Source: Candidatus Aenigmatarchaeota archaeon | GTDB taxonomy: Archaea > EX4484-52 > GLR71 | Direction: 5' to 3' | Length of the DNA: 11,851 nucleotides | NCBI GenBank assembly: GCA_023134675.1 | Contig: JAGLUQ010000014.1 | Location: forward strand, 1 to 11,851 | Part shown: one piece after another, positions 7,716 through 11,851 of the stretch | Layout of the letters: every line of letters begins with the position of its first letter | How positions within the stretch are numbered: position 1 is the first letter of the stretch | Made by a program: the position numbers and the translations under genes | Notes under the pieces: generated by a model | What the model was told of the DNA's origin: nothing | What the model saw: only the letters and a program-made list of their open reading frames with translations | The model's database searches: none

Positions 7716-8510
7716 TCAAACCGATTTTAATGCTTCCATAAACATCTTGCCATGGTTTTGAGGCTTAACCAAAAATTCCAGCAGTTCTGGTCTCTCAGCA
7801 AGATGATACATAGATTCACATTCTTCTAATCCTATCAATCCCGGATTGATCGGTTTAAGCTCCTGCAGCTCAGAAGAACAACCTTTATTTGACGGATTTT
7901 CAATAAACAAATCTTTGCCGTCGCCTTCACGGACATAATAAAACCCAAGACCGCATGATTCCAGTATAGGCCCGTACACGCTCTTAAAATTTCTTTCAAC
8001 CCAGTTTGCCATTATCAGCGTTTCATCCACTGACGGATTTACAGTCACATGGCTATAGTCTGGCGGCACAATCACAATATCTCCTTTATTTCCGCATATA
8101 TAATATGTCTGTATCTGCTCGCCTTCTCTTTTTTCGAACATATATATAGCCTTGCCGTCCAGAATCTGATACATTTCCGGGTAAGTGACATCAGTCTCGG
8201 GTACAAGAGAATGAGCATGCCCTTGTGTCTTTACAAACTCTTCACCTATAAAGCACGGAGGTATGACTGTAATATCATACCTTAGATCATTTTCCTTCAG
8301 AGTTTCTCGATCCTTCACTTTACAGATATCCCTAAACATATAATATAACTCACGTTCAGGACTTTGCCCGCCAGATAATTCCCTGTCATAAATCACATCT
8401 TTCATATCATCCAAAAAACGTATTGATCCTCTAAAAGGTTTTCCATTAAAAAAAAGTTTTTTCAAAACACTATCATAGCAGAGATTCATGCCGCTTAAAT
8501 CTATACTCAT
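7716..8510 (-). CDS. Glucose-6-phosphate isomerase, archaeal cupin type
   Basis: The protein interconverts glucose-6-phosphate and fructose-6-phosphate in glycolysis and gluconeogenesis. I start it at the ATG at 8508-8510 (264 residues) because a perfect GGTGAT ribosome binding site lies just upstream; a TTG at 8529-8531 would add seven residues but has no such support. The metal-binding cupin motif is visible: H98 and H100 in TQGHAH, E112 in YPEMY, and H154 in PPDYSHVTVN. They correspond to H88, H90, E97 and H136 of the Pyrococcus furiosus enzyme as I remember it. The spacing between H100 and E112 is five residues longer than in that enzyme. The protein is also longer than the roughly 190-residue Pyrococcus form, with an extended N-terminal part (about 90 residues before the cupin) and a C-terminal tail. 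Neighbouring genes are not metabolic; it is a single-gene unit. Confidence 0.93.
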   Translation of the reverse strand: MSIDLSGMNLCYDSVLKKLFFNGKPFRGSIRFLDDMKDVIYDRELSGGQSPERELYYMFRDICKVKDRETLKENDLRYDITVIPPCFIGEEFVKTQGHAHSLVPETDVTYPEMYQILDGKAIYMFEKREGEQIQTYYICGNKGDIVIVPPDYSHVTVNPSVDETLIMANWVERNFKSVYGPILESCGLGFYYVREGDGKDLFIENPSNKGCSSELQELKPINPGLIGLEECESMYHLAERPELLEFLVKPQNHGKMFMEALKSV

Positions 8511-8514
8511 TCTT

Positions 8515-8520
8515 ATCACC
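8515..8520 (-). promoter_or_regulatory. Ribosome binding site deciding the isomerase start
   Basis: On the minus strand GGTGAT is followed by AAGA and then the ATG at 8508-8510. This is a full match to the archaeal anti-Shine-Dalgarno at good spacing and supports the ATG over the upstream TTG, since the site lies inside the longer frame. Confidence 0.7.
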
Positions 8521-8561
8521 AAAAATATCAAGTATTCACAATTAATGGGGAGTAATAAGTA

Positions 8562-8580
8562 TAAATATATATTTACCTCA
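8562..8580 (-). promoter_or_regulatory. Promoter of the isomerase gene
   Basis: Read on the minus strand, the purine-rich GAGGTAAA (a BRE-like element) is followed by TATATATTTATAC. Transcription would start near 8537-8542, leaving a leader of about 30 bases with the GGTGAT site. It is back to back with the pilin promoter in a 179-base intergenic region. Confidence 0.5.
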
Positions 8581-8624
8581 TTAAAATTTTGCTTTCAGTT
8601 CTTTAGACACTATAGATACAAAAA

Positions 8625-8640
8625 CCGAAAGATATATAAA
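8625..8640 (+). promoter_or_regulatory. Strong promoter (BRE plus TATA box) of the pilin gene
   Basis: CCGAAAG followed by ATATATAAA is a near-ideal archaeal BRE-TATA pair. Its centre near 8636 predicts a transcript start near 8662 and a leader of about 28 bases that carries the ribosome binding site at 8678-8683. Confidence 0.7.
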
Positions 8641-8677
8641 CTACTTTAAATAACTTAAAAGTACCAATCAAATTTAT

Positions 8678-8683
8678 GGAGGG
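8678..8683 (+). promoter_or_regulatory. Strong ribosome binding site of the pilin gene
   Basis: GGAGGG lies 6 bases before the ATG at 8690. It is the only GGAGG-type site in the window and fits a highly expressed structural protein. It favours the ATG at 8690 over the second in-frame ATG at 8696. Confidence 0.75.
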
Positions 8684-8689
8684 AAAAAT

Positions 8690-9136
8690 ATGAAAATGCT
8701 TAAAAGAAGGATGGGACAGTCCGCAACAGAATACCTCATGACATATGGTTGGGCTATCCTCGCGATAGTCGTTGTTGCAGGCGTCCTATGGAATATGGGT
8801 CTCTTCGGAGGCGGAAGCTGTGGTAACTCTGTGACTGGTTTCGCAGGGACACAAGTAAGCGTAAAAGACTATGCATTGACAAATGCTGGTGTCCTGACAC
8901 TAAACTTAAGAAATGCTGCCGGCGAGACAGTTACTCTAACTAGCGTTACTGTAGGTGCAGAGACAATAACAAACACAACCAGTTATGATGTAAGTACTGC
9001 AGGTGCTGTAGTTTCAGGAACAGGCGGAGAAACAGGAACAGCAGGTGCATGCTATTCCTATGATCTTGCGTTAGCTTACACTATAGATGGTGTATCGCAC
9101 ACAGCTCGTGGAACTCTAAACGGCGCATTTGAGTAG
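8690..9136 (+). CDS. Class III signal peptide pilin (archaeal type IV pilin-like surface protein)
   Basis: The 148-residue protein has the typical class III signal: a short basic leader (KRRMG, ending at G9), then QSATEYLM with E14 at position +5 of the mature protein, then a hydrophobic helix to about residue 39. A prepilin peptidase (EppA/PibD type) would cut after G9, leaving Q10 as the mature N-terminus, and the helix would form the filament core. The rest is a Gly/Thr/Ser/Ala-rich, charge-poor beta domain of about 100 residues. C44 and C121 are its only cysteines and may form a disulfide. The gene has the best promoter, ribosome binding site and terminator of the window, which suggests a major subunit. 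Codon usage is richer in GC than in the kinases. Whether it builds an adhesive pilus, an archaellum-like filament or a simple surface protein cannot be told. Confidence 0.88.
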   Translation: MKMLKRRMGQSATEYLMTYGWAILAIVVVAGVLWNMGLFGGGSCGNSVTGFAGTQVSVKDYALTNAGVLTLNLRNAAGETVTLTSVTVGAETITNTTSYDVSTAGAVVSGTGGETGTAGACYSYDLALAYTIDGVSHTARGTLNGAFE

Positions 9137-9146
9137 ATTAATTTCT

Positions 9147-9180
9147 ACTTCTTTTTTTCTTTTTTTTACATCTTATTTTT
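9147..9180 (+). terminator. T-rich terminator after the pilin gene
   Basis: Starting 12 bases after the TAG stop, two runs of seven or more T (9152-9158 and 9160-9167) are followed by a third T run at 9175-9181. Long T tracts without a hairpin are the standard archaeal signal, and this is the strongest one in the window. Confidence 0.7.
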
Positions 9181-9186
9181 ATGTTT

Positions 9187-9232
9187 CTTATAAAACCTTA
9201 ATATAAAAGATAACACTAAATTAAATTAGGTG
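9187..9232 (+). promoter_or_regulatory. Promoter and ribosome binding site of the KaiC-like/CBS/M50 cluster
   Basis: Two overlapping TATA candidates are present, CTTATAAAA (9188-9195) and AATATAAAAG (9200-9209). AGGTG (9228-9232) lies 5 bases before the ATG at 9238. The first TATA fits a short leader that keeps the ribosome binding site; the second would give a nearly leaderless start. Confidence 0.5.
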
Positions 9233-9237
9233 CAATT

Positions 9238-9912
9238 ATGGAACTTCTAAAGACAGGCATACAGAACCTGGACAAGATACTTGGTGGAGGTGTACCCAAA
9301 GGCAGCCTTATGCTTCTTGTAGGTCCGACAGGATCAGGAAAAAGTGTGCTCTCAAGCCAGTTCGTCGCCAGTTGCATCTCAAATTACAATCTAAGATGTC
9401 TATATCTATCTTTTGAAGAACATACAGACACACTGGAGAAAAATTTTGACAATTTTTCATGGAAACTGGACAAGCCACAAAAAGAGAAACTAAAAATAAT
9501 AAAGTATAACCCTTACGAATTCTCAGCAGTAAGTGATATTCTTTCAAGAACAATAAAAAAAGACAATATAGATATAGTAATAATAGACTCCCTGACAGGC
9601 CTTGAACTCTATGTAGCAGAACCCAAAGACCTGAAGAACAACCTTATAGACATACAGCATATACTAAAAGAGAACGGCTGCACAGCAATAATAACAAGTC
9701 AGATAGCTTCAGACAGTTACTCCATGAACCGGCTGGGTTTTGAGGAAGCCCTTTCAGACGGTGTCATAATGATGTATTACAAAAACATAAAGGTCGAGCA
9801 TATGAGAGGCATCAGCGTATGGAAGATGCGCAATATGAAGCATGATAGTGACATATACCCGTACACAATCGGAAAGGAAGGTATAAAGATACACCAGAAA
9901 AGCATAAGATAA
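9238..9912 (+). CDS. KaiC-like RecA-superfamily ATPase, single domain
   Basis: The 224-residue protein is one KaiC/RadA-type domain. It shows the entry motif TGIQNLDKILGGG (6-18), Walker A G29-P-T-G-S-G-K-S36, the acidic pair E60-E61 in LSFEEH that supplies the catalytic base, Walker B ending at D117 in IVIIDS, and the C-terminal WKMRNMKHD segment typical of KaiC homologues. All ATPase residues are present. Single-domain KaiC-like proteins in archaea act in signalling or as accessory ATPases; the archaellum protein ArlH belongs to the same superfamily, and a pilin gene lies just upstream. However, the intact SFEE motif is more like general KaiC homologues than ArlH, so I do not assign it. It begins a three-gene cluster with a CBS protein (19-base gap) and an M50 protease. 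Confidence 0.88.
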   Translation: MELLKTGIQNLDKILGGGVPKGSLMLLVGPTGSGKSVLSSQFVASCISNYNLRCLYLSFEEHTDTLEKNFDNFSWKLDKPQKEKLKIIKYNPYEFSAVSDILSRTIKKDNIDIVIIDSLTGLELYVAEPKDLKNNLIDIQHILKENGCTAIITSQIASDSYSMNRLGFEEALSDGVIMMYYKNIKVEHMRGISVWKMRNMKHDSDIYPYTIGKEGIKIHQKSIR

Positions 9913-9931
9913 GAAATGGATGTGAAATGAG

Positions 9932-10351
9932 ATGATATTTGTAAAAGATGTCATGAGCAAAGATGTGATTACTGCTGAATCTAAAGAGACTGTAAAGATA
10001 GCGGCAGAGAAGATGGCAAAAAAGAACATTGGCTGCCTTGTCATCACAAAAGGTAAAAAGCCATACGGCATGGTGACTGAAAGAGACTTTCTAAGAAAAG
10101 TTATCGCAGTCAAGAAAGATTATGAAAGTGTAAAAGTTGAAGATGTGATGCATGTTCCTCTTACGACAGTAAGCCAGGAGATATCAATAATCAAGGCATG
10201 TGAACTGCTGCAGCAGAAATCTTTTCGCAGGCTCCCTGTCACTAAAGACGGAAAGCTTATAGGTATTGTTACAGAGACAGACCTTACAAGAGCTTTGAGA
10301 TCTCTGCTTACAGACAGTATGCAGAAATTTATAAAAGATATCGGAAAATAA
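9932..10351 (+). CDS. Double-CBS-domain protein (adenine nucleotide sensor candidate)
   Basis: The 139-residue protein consists only of two CBS repeats, about residues 6-62 and 70-128. Each ends in the usual binding motif: G46-M-V-T-E-R-D52 and G111-I-V-T-E-T-D117, with the Thr and Asp that contact ribose in known CBS pairs. Such Bateman modules bind AMP, ATP or S-adenosylmethionine and control a partner. The gene lies 19 bases after the KaiC-like gene, with GTGA 6 bases before its ATG, and 7 bases before the M50 protease gene. In several M50 proteases the CBS pair is fused to the protease itself (for example SpoIVFB and a Methanocaldococcus site-2 protease), so the neighbouring protease is the likely partner. 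That link is inference. Confidence 0.9.
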   Translation: MIFVKDVMSKDVITAESKETVKIAAEKMAKKNIGCLVITKGKKPYGMVTERDFLRKVIAVKKDYESVKVEDVMHVPLTTVSQEISIIKACELLQQKSFRRLPVTKDGKLIGIVTETDLTRALRSLLTDSMQKFIKDIGK

Positions 10352-10358
10352 GATAGAT

Positions 10359-10991
10359 ATGGTTGATATCAGAAAGTTCGGTTTTGACAGGAAAGAGCTT
10401 GAAGACATAGCAATATCAACAGCCCTTCTTGCATTTATATTCTCTTATGGTGGCTACAGGCAGATTTTCAATCTGGGTTCTGACACATTATATATGTATC
10501 TGATTTACCTGGCAATAATTGCTCTGGCATTTATACCTCATGAACTTGCCCATAAATTTACCGCAATAAAATACGGATGCCAGGCAAGGTACCAGATATG
10601 GTGGAAAGGCCTGAAACTGGCCCTTCTTCTTGCAATTGTCACAGACGGAAGATTTGTGATTGCAGCCCCGGGAGCTGTGATGATATACAGCATGCAAAAA
10701 GACATGTTAGGAAGGGTCAGCTCAAGGATAAGCGATAAGGAGAACGCATACATCTCAATCGCAGGGCCTGCAGCAAACCTTGCAGTTGCCGTAATAATGC
10801 TCTCCTTGTCAGGGATTCTCACAATCGGTGGCTTTGACCTTGCAGGAAGTATCGGTTATGTCAGCTGTTTCCTTGCCCTATTCAACCTGCTGCCCATATC
10901 GCCGCTTGACGGCTCAAAGATATTTTCCTGGAACAAAGGTGTCTGGATTGGGCTTATGATAATAAGCTTTGTATTGATGAGGATGTTCTAA
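10359..10991 (+). CDS. M50-family (site-2 protease-like, COG1994) integral membrane metalloprotease
   Basis: The 210-residue protein has about six hydrophobic segments. The zinc site is H61-E62-x-x-H65 in FIPHELAHKF, inside a membrane helix, and the third ligand is D184 in NLLPISPLDGSK near the C-terminus. The segments FVIAAPGAVMIYS and ISIAGPAANLAVA match the pattern I recall from archaeal COG1994 proteases. All catalytic residues are present. These enzymes cut membrane-anchored substrates within the bilayer, often to release regulators; the substrate is unknown. It has no CBS or PDZ domain of its own, whereas a CBS protein is encoded 7 bases upstream. No good ribosome binding site is seen, so translation probably depends on the upstream gene. 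Confidence 0.92.
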   Translation: MVDIRKFGFDRKELEDIAISTALLAFIFSYGGYRQIFNLGSDTLYMYLIYLAIIALAFIPHELAHKFTAIKYGCQARYQIWWKGLKLALLLAIVTDGRFVIAAPGAVMIYSMQKDMLGRVSSRISDKENAYISIAGPAANLAVAVIMLSLSGILTIGGFDLAGSIGYVSCFLALFNLLPISPLDGSKIFSWNKGVWIGLMIISFVLMRMF

Positions 10992-11016
10992 AGAAATAAG
11001 ACTCACCGACCATATT

Positions 11017-11027
11017 CTATATATATG
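11017..11027 (+). promoter_or_regulatory. TATA box placing a leaderless start at the last gene
   Basis: CTATATATATG has its TATA core at 11018-11026, centred 27 bases before the ATG at 11049. That is the expected distance to the transcription start, so the mRNA should begin at the start codon. No Shine-Dalgarno is present. The overlapping ATG at 11045 runs into a stop after four codons. Confidence 0.55.
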
Positions 11028-11048
11028 ATATAAAACAAAATAAAATGT

Positions 11049-11851
11049 ATGTATCTTAAATTTCTTGAAAAAACTTTTGCTTTTTTTCTCATCATATGTA
11101 TCCTTATAATATCAAATACTGCATACGCACAGGAATCAGATTTTGAGAAATCAATATTTTTCAACGGAGAGATAAATTTTGACATAGCATCACAATATTC
11201 TGCAGGAGACACTTTAAGCACAGGTATCACAATATCAAATATGGAAACATTTCCGATTATGCAGGCATATCTTACAGTAGAGATTGTTGAAGGATGCAAA
11301 GAGCCGACATACCCCTCACAGACTTCAGACTGCGACAATGTATTTTACGAAAAGACTTTTGAAAACATAGACATAGCTGCAGAATCAAATAAGAACATAC
11401 AGTTTGAATACATCCTGCCAGGAAATCTTAAAGACGGAGATTACAGGATAGATATCTATCTAAGAACAAAAAAATCACCCATAATAGGGATGACGCACAT
11501 ATTTCTCCCGGGAAAACATAAATCATTCTCAATCACAGGCGCTGGACAGTTCCCTGAAGCCAAGATCTTAAGGACAAGGACATATCTTGGATCTGAAGAA
11601 TACATAGGTCCTGTAGGCGCACCAGTAGAGCCAGAATCAAGCATCAGCGGCAAAGTATATATAGAAAAAAAACCGGGATTATCCTCTGAATATACGCTTG
11701 ACATAACAGTCTGCCAGTGGGATGATATAACATGTGAAACTCCTGAAAACGAAAAAAGCATAAGAGCAGACCTTAGCGGAGATAACAGCATAAGGATTCT
11801 TGACATATCTATAAAAGCACCGGAAAAGCCGGACGCTTACGCAGTCAGGCT
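11049..11851 (+). CDS. Secreted or surface protein with signal peptide, 3' truncated by the window
   Basis: The frame is open from the ATG at 11049 for 267 codons to the end of the window, without a stop. The N-terminus is a clear Sec signal: short basic start (MYLKFLEK), hydrophobic core from residue 9 to 22, and an AYA box ending at A27 before QESDFEK. The visible part after that is rich in Thr, Ser, Ile and acidic residues with alternating hydrophobic positions, as in beta-sandwich extracellular domains; residues from SAGDTLSTGITISN onward look like the start of such a domain. Four cysteines come as two close pairs (EGC...SDC and VCQWDDITC) and may form disulfides. I do not recognise the family. 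The start is supported by a TATA box at the leaderless distance. It lies 57 bases after the protease gene. Confidence 0.75.
   Translation, partial: MYLKFLEKTFAFFLIICILIISNTAYAQESDFEKSIFFNGEINFDIASQYSAGDTLSTGITISNMETFPIMQAYLTVEIVEGCKEPTYPSQTSDCDNVFYEKTFENIDIAAESNKNIQFEYILPGNLKDGDYRIDIYLRTKKSPIIGMTHIFLPGKHKSFSITGAGQFPEAKILRTRTYLGSEEYIGPVGAPVEPESSISGKVYIEKKPGLSSEYTLDITVCQWDDITCETPENEKSIRADLSGDNSIRILDISIKAPEKPDAYAVR

Noticed and set aside
8049..8285. Plus-strand open frame of 78 codons inside the isomerase gene
   Set aside because: It overlaps the metal-binding cupin region on the other strand and has no ribosome binding site.
8511..8531. Upstream TTG start for the isomerase
   Set aside because: It would place the strong GGTGAT ribosome binding site inside the gene; the ATG at 8508-8510 is better supported.
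9238..9912. Assigning the KaiC-like ATPase as the archaellum protein ArlH
   Set aside because: Adjacent pilin is suggestive, but the intact SFEE catalytic motif and the lack of other archaellum genes nearby do not support it.
11003..11806. Minus-strand open frames of 111 and 116 codons near the right edge
   Set aside because: The plus strand has a single uninterrupted frame with a signal peptide and TATA box over the same region.
1..11851. tRNA, rRNA, CRISPR array, insertion sequence or toxin-antitoxin pair
   Set aside because: No cloverleaf-like sequence, spaced direct repeats, terminal inverted repeats or transposase motifs were seen in the short intergenic gaps.

Overview
The window looks like a piece of an AT-rich archaeal chromosome. 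Several independent signs agree. There is a cupin-type (archaeal) phosphoglucose isomerase, a pilin with a class III (archaeal type IV pilin-like) signal peptide, a KaiC-like RecA-fold ATPase, and a COG1994-type M50 protease. There are also TATA-box promoters, at least two genes whose TATA box sits about 25-27 nt before the start codon (leaderless transcripts), GGTG-type ribosome binding sites, and T-rich terminators. The pilin N-terminus resembles those of DPANN or Altiarchaeota-like lineages, but I cannot fix the phylum from this sequence alone. I see no insertion sequence, tRNA, rRNA, CRISPR array or phage gene.

Layout. Positions 1-318 hold the C-terminal end of a membrane protein that resembles the platform protein of archaeal type IV pilus or type II secretion systems. 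Positions 374-5744 are a signal-transduction block: a stand-alone receiver protein, a membrane histidine kinase of the HisKA_2 type, and, one base later, a 1008-residue soluble hybrid kinase (REC-PAS-PAS-GAF-PocR-HisKA-HATPase). A DUF1624 (HGSNAT-like) membrane acyltransferase candidate follows 6 bases downstream (5751-6482). A leaderless M20 metallopeptidase gene (6525-7655) faces the cupin phosphoglucose isomerase on the minus strand (7716-8510). That gene shares a divergent promoter region with the pilin gene (8690-9136), which has the best promoter, ribosome binding site and terminator in the window. Positions 9238-10991 are a tight three-gene cluster: KaiC-like ATPase, double-CBS protein and M50 (site-2 protease-like) membrane protease. 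From 11049 a secreted protein gene runs off the right edge; it is open for 267 codons.

How they may work together. The kinase block has all the parts of a phosphorelay but no DNA-binding or enzymatic output domain, so its target lies elsewhere or is reached by protein contact. The PocR domain and a Cys-rich GAF domain suggest sensing of a small ligand, metal or redox state in the cytoplasm. The CBS and M50 genes look like a split version of the M50-CBS fusion proteins known elsewhere, which suggests nucleotide-controlled intramembrane proteolysis. The partial pilus platform gene and the pilin gene point to a surface filament, although they lie 8 kb apart. There is no intergenic gap longer than about 180 bases.
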